DNA from: Fulvimarina pelagi HTCC2506
GTDB lineage: Bacteria > Pseudomonadota > Alphaproteobacteria > Rhizobiales > Rhizobiaceae
NCBI RefSeq assembly: GCF_000153705.1
Contig: NZ_DS022272.1
Location: 1,247,839-1,311,838, forward strand
DNA: 64,000 nt
Direction: 5' to 3'
The position numbers and the translations under genes are program-made. Below, in pieces: positions 1-8,833 of the stretch (position 1 is its first letter; each line of letters opens with the position of its first letter). The notes below the pieces were generated by a model, which had not been told where the DNA came from, searched no databases, and saw nothing but the letters and a program-made list of their open reading frames with translations.

Positions 1-96
1 CTCTCGCCGCTGCCGATGAACGCGGAGGAGACCCGCGAGTATTGGACGAAACAGGTCGATAATCATCGCGAGCTGCTCGCCGAAATCGACGACTAA
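1..96 (+). CDS. TctC-type substrate-binding protein, C-terminal end (partial)
   Basis: Only the last 31 codons are inside the window, in the frame that ends with TAA at 94-96. The residues (…EYWTKQVDNHRELLAEIDD) look like the C-terminal helix of the periplasmic solute-binding subunit (Bug/TctC family) of tripartite tricarboxylate transporters. The assignment rests mainly on context: tctB and tctA follow on the same strand in the canonical order. The ligand cannot be read from this fragment. Confidence 0.6.
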   Translation, partial: LSPLPMNAEETREYWTKQVDNHRELLAEIDD

Positions 97-231
97 CGCA
101 TCTCATCATGCGACCGGCGTTGCATTTGCAAGCGTCGGCGCGGATTGAACGAAAGAGCACCATCAGGCGATCTCACTTGTCGCCTGATGGCAGGGACCTG
201 AAGGTTTCCATCGGGTTACGGGGGGACAGGA

Positions 232-735
232 ATGCGTATTGGCGAGATTTCCGTTGCGGGTATTCTTGCTCTCTTTTCAATTTATCTCATGATTAAAAGC
301 GCGGAGCTTCCGATCGGCTACATCCGCGGGGAGGGACCCGGCGGCGGCGCGTGGCCCTTCTGGCTTTCCGCCGTCATGCTCATTTGCTGTGGCGTGATCG
401 CGTTGAACTGGTGGCGGGGTACGAGCCCGCCCTCGCAGTCGGACGAACCGATGCTCGACGCGTTCGGCTGGCGTACTCTGGCGCTTGTCGGCGGCGGTTT
501 GGTCGTATTCGTCGCGCTGATCAGCGTCGTGTCGATGTACGGCGCGATTGGCATTTTCCTGTTCTACTACATGCGGTTCCTCGGCCGCCACACGCTTCTT
601 CTAACGTTGCCTGTCGCTTTGATTACTCCATTCGCGCTCTTTTTCTTTTTCGAAGGCGCGATGCAGATCTCCATGCCTCAGGGTATGCCATTCACCCAGC
701 CGGTCTTCGACCTGCTTTACGACGTCATCTACTGA
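232..735 (+). CDS. tctB: Tripartite tricarboxylate transporter, small membrane subunit TctB
   Basis: The 167-residue hydrophobic protein has about four to five membrane segments (around residues 5-21, 41-61, 84-115 and 123-142). Size and layout fit TctB, the poorly conserved small inner-membrane subunit that works with TctA to import a carboxylate delivered by TctC, driven by an ion gradient. The ATG at 232 has an AGGA Shine-Dalgarno just upstream. tctA follows after 27 bases, so the two are probably co-transcribed and assemble together. The substrate (citrate, another di- or tricarboxylate, or an aromatic acid) is not predictable from sequence. Confidence 0.85.
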   Translation: MRIGEISVAGILALFSIYLMIKSAELPIGYIRGEGPGGGAWPFWLSAVMLICCGVIALNWWRGTSPPSQSDEPMLDAFGWRTLALVGGGLVVFVALISVVSMYGAIGIFLFYYMRFLGRHTLLLTLPVALITPFALFFFFEGAMQISMPQGMPFTQPVFDLLYDVIY

Positions 736-762
736 CGCCCCGAGCGTTCGAGGAACCGTTTT

Positions 763-2274
763 ATGGAAATATTGTCCTATCTCGTCGATGGCCTCCTTCT
801 GGCACTGCAGCCTATCAATCTCGGGCTGATTGTCATTGGAGTCTCGGTTGGCCTGTTCATTGGCGCCATGCCCGGTCTAGGTTCGGTGAACGGTGTCGCA
901 ATCCTATTACCGATTACGTTCTTGGTGCCGCCTGGTTCGGCGATCATCTTCCTCGCAGCAATCTACTATGGTGCGATGTACGGTGGTGCCATTTCTTCGG
1001 TCACTCTCGGCATTCCTGGCGCATCGACGGCGGTAGCAACGACGTTTGATGGACGCCCTCTGGCCCTTCAAGGACGTGCAAGCCTAGCGTTGGTGACGGC
1101 CGCATTGGCGTCGTTCGTGGGTGGTAGCGTCGCCAACGTTCTTTTTACGCTGTTCGCACCACCGCTCGCTACACTCGCCCTTTCCTTCGGTCCGCCTGAG
1201 ATCTTCGCGCTCATGCTGCTCGCATTCGCGACCTTCGTCGGCCTTGGTGGTGACGACATCGCGAAGACCGTGTTTTCGATTTGTATTGGCCTGGTATTCG
1301 CGTCGATTGGTTTTGATCAGATCTCTGGTCAGCCGCGGCTTGTCCTCTTCGATATATCCGGTTTTCTGCACGGAATCGGCTTCATCGTGCTGGCGATCGG
1401 TGTCTACGGCATCGGGGAGATGATTTGGACAATTGAGCAGACGCGCGGTGAAGTGACTACCACAACGCCGCGAATGAGTGTTGCCGGCATGATCTCCGAT
1501 ACGCGCGAAGCGGTGAGAAGAGGCTGGAAAGGAACGACGATCGGCTCGTTCCTGGGTTTCTTCGTCGGCGTTTTGCCGGCTGCGGGAGCGACGCCAGGAT
1601 CGTTGATGGCCTATGGGGTCGCGAAGCTGGTCTCCAAGACCCCGCGGGAATACGGCAAGGGCAGCCCGGATGGTGTCGCGGCACCGGAAGCGGCCAACAA
1701 TTCCGCCTCCACCGGCGCGATGCTACCAATGCTGACACTCGGTATTCCCGGTTCACCGACCACCGCGATCCTGCTGGGCGGCATGGTGATCTGGGGACTG
1801 GTGCCGGGCCCGCAGCTCTTCGTCAACGAGACCGAATTCGTCTGGGGCCTGATCGGATCCTTCTACATCTCCAACTTCGCGGCGTTACTGATCAATCTCG
1901 CCTTCATCCCGCTCTTCATCTGGATGCTGCGGATGCCGTTCACAGTGCTCGCGCCGATGATCTTCGTCCTGTCGATCATCGGCGGCTTCGCCGCGACTCG
2001 AGACATGCACGACATTTGGCTGATCGTGATCTTCGGGCTCGGCGCATTCTTCCTTCGAAAGTTCGATTATCCACTGGCGCCGGCGGTACTGGCGATCGTT
2101 CTCGGCCCCATCGCCGAGCCGACCCTCCGCCAGTCGCTGCTTCTGTCGTCTGGCGATCCGTCTATTTTCTTCACACGTCCGATTGCAGGACCGATCACCA
2201 TCATCGCCCTGGTTCTGATTTTCCTTCCGGCGTTAAAGTTTTTCCGGCGGAACAAATCGACCGAGAGTAGCTGA
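763..2274 (+). CDS. tctA: Tripartite tricarboxylate transporter, large permease subunit TctA
   Basis: The protein has 503 residues, the usual length for TctA, and is hydrophobic throughout. Two family-typical blocks are visible: a Gly/Pro-rich block around residues 31-93 (GAMPGLGSVNG…GAISSVTLGIPGASTAVAT) and a related second block around 265-349 (GVLPAAGATPGS…MLTLGIPGSPTTAILLGG). This internal duplication is characteristic of TctA. It forms the transport channel with TctB and receives substrate from TctC. The ATG at 763 is preceded by GAGGAA. It ends convergently with the ketopantoate-reductase-like gene, 106 bases away. Confidence 0.93.
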   Translation: MEILSYLVDGLLLALQPINLGLIVIGVSVGLFIGAMPGLGSVNGVAILLPITFLVPPGSAIIFLAAIYYGAMYGGAISSVTLGIPGASTAVATTFDGRPLALQGRASLALVTAALASFVGGSVANVLFTLFAPPLATLALSFGPPEIFALMLLAFATFVGLGGDDIAKTVFSICIGLVFASIGFDQISGQPRLVLFDISGFLHGIGFIVLAIGVYGIGEMIWTIEQTRGEVTTTTPRMSVAGMISDTREAVRRGWKGTTIGSFLGFFVGVLPAAGATPGSLMAYGVAKLVSKTPREYGKGSPDGVAAPEAANNSASTGAMLPMLTLGIPGSPTTAILLGGMVIWGLVPGPQLFVNETEFVWGLIGSFYISNFAALLINLAFIPLFIWMLRMPFTVLAPMIFVLSIIGGFAATRDMHDIWLIVIFGLGAFFLRKFDYPLAPAVLAIVLGPIAEPTLRQSLLLSSGDPSIFFTRPIAGPITIIALVLIFLPALKFFRRNKSTESS

Positions 2275-2293
2275 AGACGGTCATGTTCCGTCT
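2275..2293 (+). terminator. Weak hairpin after tctA
   Basis: AGACGG and CCGTCT can pair around a seven-base loop directly after the tctA stop codon. The stem is short and no T tract follows, so this is only a possible terminator for the convergent gene pair. Confidence 0.3.
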
Positions 2294-2380
2294 GAGGGCT
2301 TCGTGCGAACACGATCGACGAGGAATCGTCAATCGTGACGTAATCCTCTGCGAGACAACCCTGGCGAACCGACCTTCGGT

Positions 2381-3355
2381 TCAGTAGAGCCCCGCGACCT
2401 TCGCCCTTAGCTGCACCAGCGCCAGCACCGTGTCGATCGTCGGGGTTGGCGTATCGATGATGCGGCCGAGTTCTTGGACGGAGGCGACAAGGGCATCGAT
2501 CTCCATGGGGCGGCCGGTGTCGAGGTCCTGCAGCATCGAGGTGCGGTGCGCGCCGACCTCGGCGCCGCCTTCAATGCGGCGGTCGACATCGATGGGGAAC
2601 TTCACGCCGAGCTTTTCGGCGATCGTCTGGGCTTCCAGCATCATGTTTCGCGCCACCGCGCGCGTACCGGCGTCGTTGCAGAGGACGTCGAGGGTTGCAT
2701 GGGTGAGGGCAGAGATCGGGTTGAAGGAAAGGTTGCCCCACAGTTTGACCCAGATCTCGTCACGGATCTTCGGGCGCACCGGCGCCTTTAGGCCGGCTGC
2801 CGTCAGGGCTTTCGACAGGGCCGTCGCCCGCTCCGACTTCGAGCCGTCCGGCTCGCCCAGCGAGAACCGGTTGCCCTCGATATGCTTGACGATCCCAGGC
2901 TCGATCACTTCGGCGGCCGGATAGACGACACATCCGAGCACCCGGTCCGGGCCGAAACCGTTCCACTGTTTGTCGCCCGGATCGACGGTCTGAAGGCGGG
3001 TGCCCTCGTGCTCGCCGCCGCTCTTATGAAAGTACCACCATGGCACTCCGTTGACGCCTGACACGATCGTCGTGTTTTCGCCGATGAGGGGCTGCATCTT
3101 GTCGACAACCGGCGGCACGGAATGAGCCTTCAGCGTCACGATCACGTAGTCCTGCGGCCCGAGATCGGCGGGGTTTTCAGACGCCGTGACCTGGACGATG
3201 GTCTCGGAACCGTCCTCGATCAGCTTTAGGCCATTTTCGCGCATCGCCTTGAGGTGCGGCCCGCGCGCGACGAGACTGACGTCGGCACCTGCCTCGGCGA
3301 GCTTTGCGCCCATATAGCCGCCGATCGCGCCGGCTCCGAACACGCAGATCTTCAT
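2381..3355 (-). CDS. 2-dehydropantoate 2-reductase (ketopantoate reductase) family protein
   Basis: The start chosen is the ATG at 3355, which has GAGGA upstream; an in-frame start 33 bases earlier would add a tail unlike the family. The 324-residue product begins with an NAD(P)-binding GAGAIGG (residues 7-13). It also has the family's catalytic Lys region, IWVKLWGN with Lys about 204, followed by the Asn/Ser-rich segment. A loop around 110-140 is longer than in E. coli PanE, as in many paralogues of unknown substrate. The gene sits 22 bases downstream of the acyl-CoA synthetase gene. Because it is in a catabolic-looking operon and not with panB/panC, it may act on another 2-oxo or 2-hydroxy acid. 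Confidence 0.8.
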   Translation of the reverse strand: MKICVFGAGAIGGYMGAKLAEAGADVSLVARGPHLKAMRENGLKLIEDGSETIVQVTASENPADLGPQDYVIVTLKAHSVPPVVDKMQPLIGENTTIVSGVNGVPWWYFHKSGGEHEGTRLQTVDPGDKQWNGFGPDRVLGCVVYPAAEVIEPGIVKHIEGNRFSLGEPDGSKSERATALSKALTAAGLKAPVRPKIRDEIWVKLWGNLSFNPISALTHATLDVLCNDAGTRAVARNMMLEAQTIAEKLGVKFPIDVDRRIEGGAEVGAHRTSMLQDLDTGRPMEIDALVASVQELGRIIDTPTPTIDTVLALVQLRAKVAGLY

Positions 3356-3377
3356 GACTTGTCCTCGCCGTTCCGAA

Positions 3378-4907
3378 TTAAGCCCCAAGACCCAGCTTTT
3401 CGGCGAGGCCGATGCGCTGCAACTTTCCGGTCGCTCCCTTCGGGATCTCGTCGAGAATCACCACCTTGCGCGGCACCTTGAAGGGCGCGAGTCGCTCGGC
3501 AGCGAAATCGCGGATGGCCCGCTCGTCGGCTGTCTCGCCCTCTTTGAGGACGACAGCGGCAGCCACTTCCTCGCCGAGCTTTTCGTGGGGCAGGGCGAAG
3601 GTCACGACCTGCGCCACCGCCGGATGGTCGGAAAGGATGCCGTCGACCTCCAGCGGGCTGATCTTCTCGCCGCCGCGATTGATGATTTCCTTCAGGCGCC
3701 CGGTGAGGGTGAGATACCTGTCTTCGTCGAAGACACCCTGATCACCCGTCCTAAACCAGCGCTTGCCATCGGCCTCGAAGAAGCTCTTGGCGTTGGCGTC
3801 CGGATTACCCTCGTAGCCCGGTGTCACGTTGGGACCGGAAATGACGACTTCGCCGGTGCCGTCGATGAGATGATCCTCCGCCTCGTGGGCAATCGCGACT
3901 TCCGGGCCTGCGGCGAGCCCGACGGCACCAGGCTTCTGCTTGCCGGGTTCGATCGGATTGCAGCACATCTGGTGGGTCGCCTCGGTCATGCCATAGGCTT
4001 CGACGACGGGCGCACCGAAGGTATCCAACAGCTTTTTCATCACCGCGCCGGGCAGGGAAGAAGAGGAAGAGCGCAGGAAGCGCAGGCGCGCCTTGCCGAT
4101 CACCTCGGCGTTGCGTCCCGCACGGGCCAGGATCGTTTGGTGCATGGTCGGTACGGCCGTGTACCAGGTGGGATCGACCGCTTCGAGCCAGCCGAAGAAC
4201 TTCAGTGCATCGAAGCCCGGCGTGCACGAGATCGATGCACCCGCCGCAAGTGAAGTGGTGACGGCGGCAATCAAGCCGTGGATGTGGAACAGCGGCATCA
4301 GGCCCAGGCAGCGATCGTCCGGCGTGAGCTGCAGCGATTTCTGGATGTTCGCGGCCGATGCCGCCACGTTGGACTGAAGCAGCGGCACGATCTTCGGACG
4401 TGACGTCGTACCCGAAGTATGGAGGATAAGCGCGACATCGTCCGGCCCGGGCAGGGCGTCCGGCGCGGCTTCAATGCCCGTCGCGGCGGTTGAGAGTGCG
4501 AAAGTACCCGCCGGGCCATCGGCATCCGGACTCAGTTCAATGACAGTCAGCCCGAACTTGTCGGCGGCGCTCCGGGCAGGACCAGCGTAGCCGGCTTCGA
4601 CGATGATCGCCTTGGCCTTCAGATCCTCCAGATAGAAGGCGAATTCCTCCTCCTTGTAGGCCGGGTTGAGAGGGGCGGTGGTAGCGGACTGTGCGACCGT
4701 TATGAACGCGACTGCCATGTCCGGACCGTTCGGCAGGACAATGGCAACCCGATCGCTTGCACCGACGCCCGAGCGCCGAAGAGCCGCGCGAACCGTTTCG
4801 GTCTGTTCGCGAAGGGCTCCGTAGGAGAGCCATTCGCGGCCGGGCGCGCCAATTGCGGGAGCGGTCTCGGGATGGGGCTTGATCAATTCTGCAATGGTTC
4901 GCGCCAT
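3378..4907 (-). CDS. AMP-dependent acyl-CoA synthetase, oxalate-CoA ligase-like
   Basis: This 509-residue ANL-superfamily ligase activates a carboxylate to its CoA thioester through an acyl-AMP intermediate. The P-loop-like motif is at about 163-175 (HTSGTTSRPKIVPL), the Y-G-M-T-E motif near 315, the hinge region GRLKEIINRGGEKISPLE near 400, and the adenylation Lys in GATGKLQR near the C-terminus. The TSGTTSRPKIVP signature, the EAYGMTEATHQM…NP stretch and the short length resemble the oxalyl-CoA synthetases (plant AAE3, yeast Pcs60) more than long-chain FadD. It leads an operon with the reductase-like gene. Oxalate or another small dicarboxylate is the inferred substrate; the transporter opposite could supply it. 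Confidence 0.8.
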   Translation of the reverse strand: MARTIAELIKPHPETAPAIGAPGREWLSYGALREQTETVRAALRRSGVGASDRVAIVLPNGPDMAVAFITVAQSATTAPLNPAYKEEEFAFYLEDLKAKAIIVEAGYAGPARSAADKFGLTVIELSPDADGPAGTFALSTAATGIEAAPDALPGPDDVALILHTSGTTSRPKIVPLLQSNVAASAANIQKSLQLTPDDRCLGLMPLFHIHGLIAAVTTSLAAGASISCTPGFDALKFFGWLEAVDPTWYTAVPTMHQTILARAGRNAEVIGKARLRFLRSSSSSLPGAVMKKLLDTFGAPVVEAYGMTEATHQMCCNPIEPGKQKPGAVGLAAGPEVAIAHEAEDHLIDGTGEVVISGPNVTPGYEGNPDANAKSFFEADGKRWFRTGDQGVFDEDRYLTLTGRLKEIINRGGEKISPLEVDGILSDHPAVAQVVTFALPHEKLGEEVAAAVVLKEGETADERAIRDFAAERLAPFKVPRKVVILDEIPKGATGKLQRIGLAEKLGLGA

Positions 4908-5714
4908 AGTTCTCTCAACGCTGGGGAATCTCTAGGTCGACGGCGAAAGAATCGATATCGACCCAAATTCTCGGATGTACAGGCGGTTCGGGTTACCATG
5001 AATTCTTCAGAATTTGCCACCTTTGCAGTTAGGCCTGCCAACTGGAAGCGGGAAGTGCCTCGACGCTTCCTGAACAATCGGTCGCTTTAATACAGAGTGG
5101 CTGTGTCACACCAGGTGGTTGCAGATCGGAACGGCGACTGCCGAATGTTTGTTATTGGAACTCGCTGAGGCTGCTTCTGTCGAACTAGCACCTCCGGAAT
5201 CGAGCGATACCGAGCACGTGAACGAACTCTTAAGACTTCAGGTGAATTCTAGCAGGGCTGGGCGCCGTTGCAGCGAAACCACAGACCGGAAATGAAAGCG
5301 CGCTTGTTGCTCTCCTCAGCATATGCGCCAGGGTCGCGCTGAATTGCCCGCGAATTTTTCTGGGATCTGCGTTTGCTTTTTCATCGAAATTTAAATGGTG
5401 CCGGTCAATCGCCATTCGGAAAATGGACGTCCGATCATCGCCTTAGAACAAACTGAATGCCGATTTTTTTGCAAATGGAAGTCTGCCGGTCTGTCCTCAG
5501 CGCAAGCAGTCGAAGGAGAGATCTTGGCAAGGTTCAATCGTCATTCTTCGTGGCCCGCCGACCCTCACGACATTTGGTCTATGACCATGCTGGTCGCTGT
5601 TGTCGCTTGATCCGCAATAGTCCGCCTTGTTAAAGAATTGGTCCGGTCGCGGGCCTTGAAAGTGGGGACTTTCTGAAAGGGCACGCTCGAAGAGTGCTGA
5701 GAGGGAAAACGCGT
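4908..5714. other. Divergent intergenic region between acyl-CoA synthetase and rlpA genes
   Basis: I see no convincing gene in these roughly 800 bases, which are lower in GC than the flanks. The region must hold the promoters of both divergent genes. A small perfect inverted repeat, AATTCT-TC-AGAATT at 5001-5014, lies about 95 bases upstream of the synthetase start and could be an operator. Confidence 0.5.
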
Positions 5715-6803
5715 ATGGTTTCCAGCGCTGCGACGGCACGTCGTCGACAGATAATGCTCGCCTCACTTCTAGGGCTTGGGCTCGGATTGGTTGGCTGCCA
5801 GGATAAGAACGCGGGCGGCGCGATGGATGAGATCGCAACGGACGTGAAGTTCGACGAGGCGACATACGGCGTACCCGCTTCGCCACGGATGGCCGAAAGC
5901 ACCGCGAGAAACATCAAGAAGGGCGGGGGACGCTCTCAGGTCGGCAAGCCCTACAAGATAAAAGGGAAATGGTACTATCCGAAGGATGACCCCGGCTATG
6001 TGGCCTCGGGAATGGCGTCCTGGTACGGACCAAATTTTCATGGCCGTCTGACCGCCAATGGGGAAACCTACGACATGCACCACCTTTCGGCGGCGCATAA
6101 AACCTTCCCGCTTCCATCCTATGCGATGGTCACGAATCTAGAAAACGGCCACCGTGTGAAAGTTCGTGTCAACGATCGCGGGCCATTCGCTCACGCACGC
6201 GAGATCGACGTCTCCAAAAAAGCTGCCGAGCTCCTCGATTTCAAGCGTAGCGGTACGGCCGAGGTGCGCGTCGAATATCTTGGCCGCGCGCCGCTCGAAG
6301 GCGACGACAGCCAGATGCTGCTCGCAAGTTACGCGCCGGGAGAGTCCGCTGCGGGTAGTATAATGGTGGCATCCTCCGAGGCGCGCGGGAACGGCTTGGC
6401 AAGCGCGGCTTCCTACGACGGATCGTCCAAAGCTCCGGTTCCTGGCACACGGCCCATGCAGACGCTCTTTCAGAACCAGCCTTCGCGGACCGGCGATATG
6501 ATCGACGCGCTAAGCTCGTTCCGGAGCGAGGAAAGGCGGTCCGGGGCAACCAAGGCGCTCGAAGCACTTGGCGCTGCAAGCGCGCCCAAAAACGAAGAGA
6601 TTCACCTCGGAACGATCGACCGCAGGCTGATGGCAAAGGTTGCCGATGTAATCGGTGTCGGCTCCACTGCACGCGCGGAGGCGACCAATCGACCTAACCT
6701 CGTCTCTGCCACTGTGACGGCAGCGCCGCGAGTCGACAAGGATCGATTGCTGAAGAAGCTCTGGTCGGCCGGTTTCAGCGACGCTTTTCCGATCCGTGAT
6801 TGA
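5715..6803 (+). CDS. rlpA: Septal ring lytic transglycosylase RlpA family lipoprotein
   Basis: The ATG at 5715 is preferred over a GTG at 5694 because GAGGG lies about ten bases before it. The 362-residue product has a lipoprotein signal peptide with lipobox LVGC (Cys 28), so it is anchored in a membrane facing the periplasm. A double-psi beta-barrel (RlpA-like) domain follows at about 100-190, with SGMASWYGPNFHGRLTANGE and the conserved Asp of VNDRGPF. RlpA proteins cleave denuded glycan strands at division sites. No SPOR domain is evident in the Ser/Ala-rich C-terminal 170 residues, unlike E. coli RlpA. It opens the wall and replication gene cluster. Confidence 0.92.
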   Translation: MVSSAATARRRQIMLASLLGLGLGLVGCQDKNAGGAMDEIATDVKFDEATYGVPASPRMAESTARNIKKGGGRSQVGKPYKIKGKWYYPKDDPGYVASGMASWYGPNFHGRLTANGETYDMHHLSAAHKTFPLPSYAMVTNLENGHRVKVRVNDRGPFAHAREIDVSKKAAELLDFKRSGTAEVRVEYLGRAPLEGDDSQMLLASYAPGESAAGSIMVASSEARGNGLASAASYDGSSKAPVPGTRPMQTLFQNQPSRTGDMIDALSSFRSEERRSGATKALEALGAASAPKNEEIHLGTIDRRLMAKVADVIGVGSTARAEATNRPNLVSATVTAAPRVDKDRLLKKLWSAGFSDAFPIRD

Positions 6804-6920
6804 GCAACGGTACCCTCCGGCAGCTTTCTTAAGGGATGACCGGACTTGCAGCTTTCGCTAGCGGGGTAGGGGGGATAAGAAGGAAGCGATCTCCTTACCG
6901 CCGCTCCTTACGTTGCACCG

Positions 6921-8126
6921 ATGATGCCATTTCGAATGAATATCGCCAGACCGCTGCTAGCGGCGTTCGCAATCCTTTCACTGACGAGCCACGTAACACA
7001 AGCGCAGGAGGGCGCAGCTGCGAACGCCTACGGTCTGCAAACGGAGGCACCCCGAGCCCTCCTCGTCGAAGACCGAACCGGCACCGTCATCCTCGACAAG
7101 AACGCGTCCGAGCCCTTTGCGCCGGCCTCGCTCGCCAAACTCATGACGATGGAGATCGTCTTCGAAGCGCTGAAGGCGGGCGAGATCTCAATGTCGACGG
7201 AATACGCCGTGACGGAACATGCCTGGCGAACCGGCGGCGCTCCGTCCGGCGCTGCGACGATGTTCGCGGCCATCAACTCCAGGATACCGGTGGCCGATCT
7301 CATTCGTGGTACGATCATCCAAGGCGCGAACGACGGGGCAATCATCCTCGCCGAGGGTATGTTTGGTTCCGAGGAAGAATTCACCGAGCGGATGAATGCG
7401 CGGGCCGAAGAACTCGGCCTCGACGATACGCGCTACGCCAATCCGACGGGCCTGCCGACGGAGGAGGGCGAGCAGCAGACGACGGCACGCGATCTTGTGA
7501 CGCTGACCCGTCATCTGCGTTCCGAACACCCGGAACTCTACAAGATCTACGCCGAGCCGGCTTTCGAGTGGAACAAGATTTTCCAGCGCAACCGCAACCC
7601 GGTGCTACGTGAGGAACTGGGCGGGGAGGGCGTCGGCACCGGCTATACAGAGGCGAGCGGCTATTCGCTGATGGGCGCGGCCTCGAAGGGCGGGCGGACG
7701 TTCCTGGTCGCGCTTTCTGGACTGGAGAGCAGCGCAGCCCGCGAAGCAGAAGCACAGCGTCTCTTGGAATTCGGCTTCGACAGACTGATCGAGGCTGATG
7801 TCCTCGAGGCTGGCGCTAAGCTTGGCGAAGTCCCGGTCTTCAACGGCGTGGTAGAAACAGTGCCGGTCCGGATCGACCAACCGATTGCAATTTTGCTTCC
7901 CGAGGAAGCGCTTGAAGAGGTGAGCGCCCGTCTGCGCTTCGAAGGTCCTGTCATCGCGCCGGTAGAGCCGGGAGACCGGATCGGGCTGGTCGATATTCAG
8001 GTCTCGGGCGAGACGGTCTACAGTCAGGCCATATTCGCGGCCGCGCCAGCGCCGGTGGGCAGCTTCGCCGAGCGCGCGAGCGGCGCTCTTTCGGAACTGG
8101 CCTTCGGCTGGACACGTTCGTTCTAG
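6921..8126 (+). CDS. D-alanyl-D-alanine carboxypeptidase family (S11) protein with altered active-site motifs
   Basis: The 401-residue exported protein has a signal peptide ending at about residue 28 (…HVTQAQ). The S11 serine-peptidase catalytic motif is present as S70-L-A-K73. The two other penicillin-binding motifs are changed: the SxN position reads G-A-N (QGANDGAI) and the KTG position reads G-T-G (GVGTGYTEASGY). The C-terminal part resembles the PBP5 C-terminal beta domain, but no obvious amphipathic anchor is seen. Family members trim the terminal D-Ala of peptidoglycan pentapeptides in the periplasm. The gene lies between rlpA and tmk, the usual Rhizobiales position. No strong Shine-Dalgarno was found; ATG 6924 or 6936 are alternatives. 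Confidence 0.85.
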   Translation: MMPFRMNIARPLLAAFAILSLTSHVTQAQEGAAANAYGLQTEAPRALLVEDRTGTVILDKNASEPFAPASLAKLMTMEIVFEALKAGEISMSTEYAVTEHAWRTGGAPSGAATMFAAINSRIPVADLIRGTIIQGANDGAIILAEGMFGSEEEFTERMNARAEELGLDDTRYANPTGLPTEEGEQQTTARDLVTLTRHLRSEHPELYKIYAEPAFEWNKIFQRNRNPVLREELGGEGVGTGYTEASGYSLMGAASKGGRTFLVALSGLESSAAREAEAQRLLEFGFDRLIEADVLEAGAKLGEVPVFNGVVETVPVRIDQPIAILLPEEALEEVSARLRFEGPVIAPVEPGDRIGLVDIQVSGETVYSQAIFAAAPAPVGSFAERASGALSELAFGWTRSF

Positions 8127-8150
8127 GCTGAACGACAGACGGGAGCATCG

Positions 8151-8831
8151 GTGGCCGGAAAATTCATCACGTTCGAAGGCGGCGACGGTAGCGGCAAGAC
8201 CACCCAGGTATTACGCTTGGCCAAAATGCTTCGAGAATACGGTTTCGACGTGGTGACGACCCGCGAGCCAGGCGGCACTCCAGGCGCCGACGCTATCCGC
8301 CATGTCGTTCTTTCAGGCGCAGCGAGGGATTTCGGCCCCAACATAGAGGCGGTTCTCTTTGCCGCGGCCCGTGCTGACCATCTAGACAAGGTGATCCGTC
8401 CGGCACTGGAGGAGGGCGCGATCGTCATATGCGACCGTTTCCATGACTCGACGCGGGTCTATCAGGCCGCCACAAAGGATCTCGACCTCGCCTTTCTCGA
8501 TAGGCTGGAGACGGCGACGCTCGACGGCGTCGCACCGGATCTCACCATTATCCTCGATGTTCCGGCCGAGCTCGGTTACGAGCGGGCAAAGGCGAGGCGC
8601 TCAGAAGCTGAGGCCGATCGGTTCGAATCCGACGCACTCGATGTCCATGCCGAGCGTCGCGAGCGTTTCCTGGCGATAGCCGAAGACGAACCGGACCGTT
8701 GTGTTGTTATCGACGGGAGAGGCGAGGAAGAAGAAATTGCGGAGGATATCGTCGCCGCCCTTGAAGACCGGCTCGGTCTGAAACCGGAGGACGAAAAGGC
8801 GGAACGCGCTAGCGAGACCGTATCCGGCTGA
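8151..8831 (+). CDS. tmk: Thymidylate kinase
   Basis: The 226-residue enzyme phosphorylates dTMP to dTDP with ATP, in the cytosol. The Walker A motif GGDGSGKT is at residues 10-17, the DRFHDST motif near 100, and the thymidine-binding TREPGGTPGAD near 43. The start is GTG at 8151 with GGGAG upstream. The C-terminal 15 residues are a charged tail. holB follows after two bases, a coupling common in alphaproteobacteria. Confidence 0.95.
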   Translation: MAGKFITFEGGDGSGKTTQVLRLAKMLREYGFDVVTTREPGGTPGADAIRHVVLSGAARDFGPNIEAVLFAAARADHLDKVIRPALEEGAIVICDRFHDSTRVYQAATKDLDLAFLDRLETATLDGVAPDLTIILDVPAELGYERAKARRSEAEADRFESDALDVHAERRERFLAIAEDEPDRCVVIDGRGEEEEIAEDIVAALEDRLGLKPEDEKAERASETVSG

Positions 8832-8833
8832 TC

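Noticed and set aside
3354-4253. Open frame of 299 codons on the plus strand
   Set aside because: It lies antisense to the acyl-CoA synthetase gene, whose motifs are unmistakable; long antisense frames are expected in high-GC DNA.
8620-8640. T-loop-like string GGTTCGAATCC on the plus strand
   Set aside because: It is inside tmk, in frame and without a matching acceptor or anticodon arm, so it is not a tRNA.
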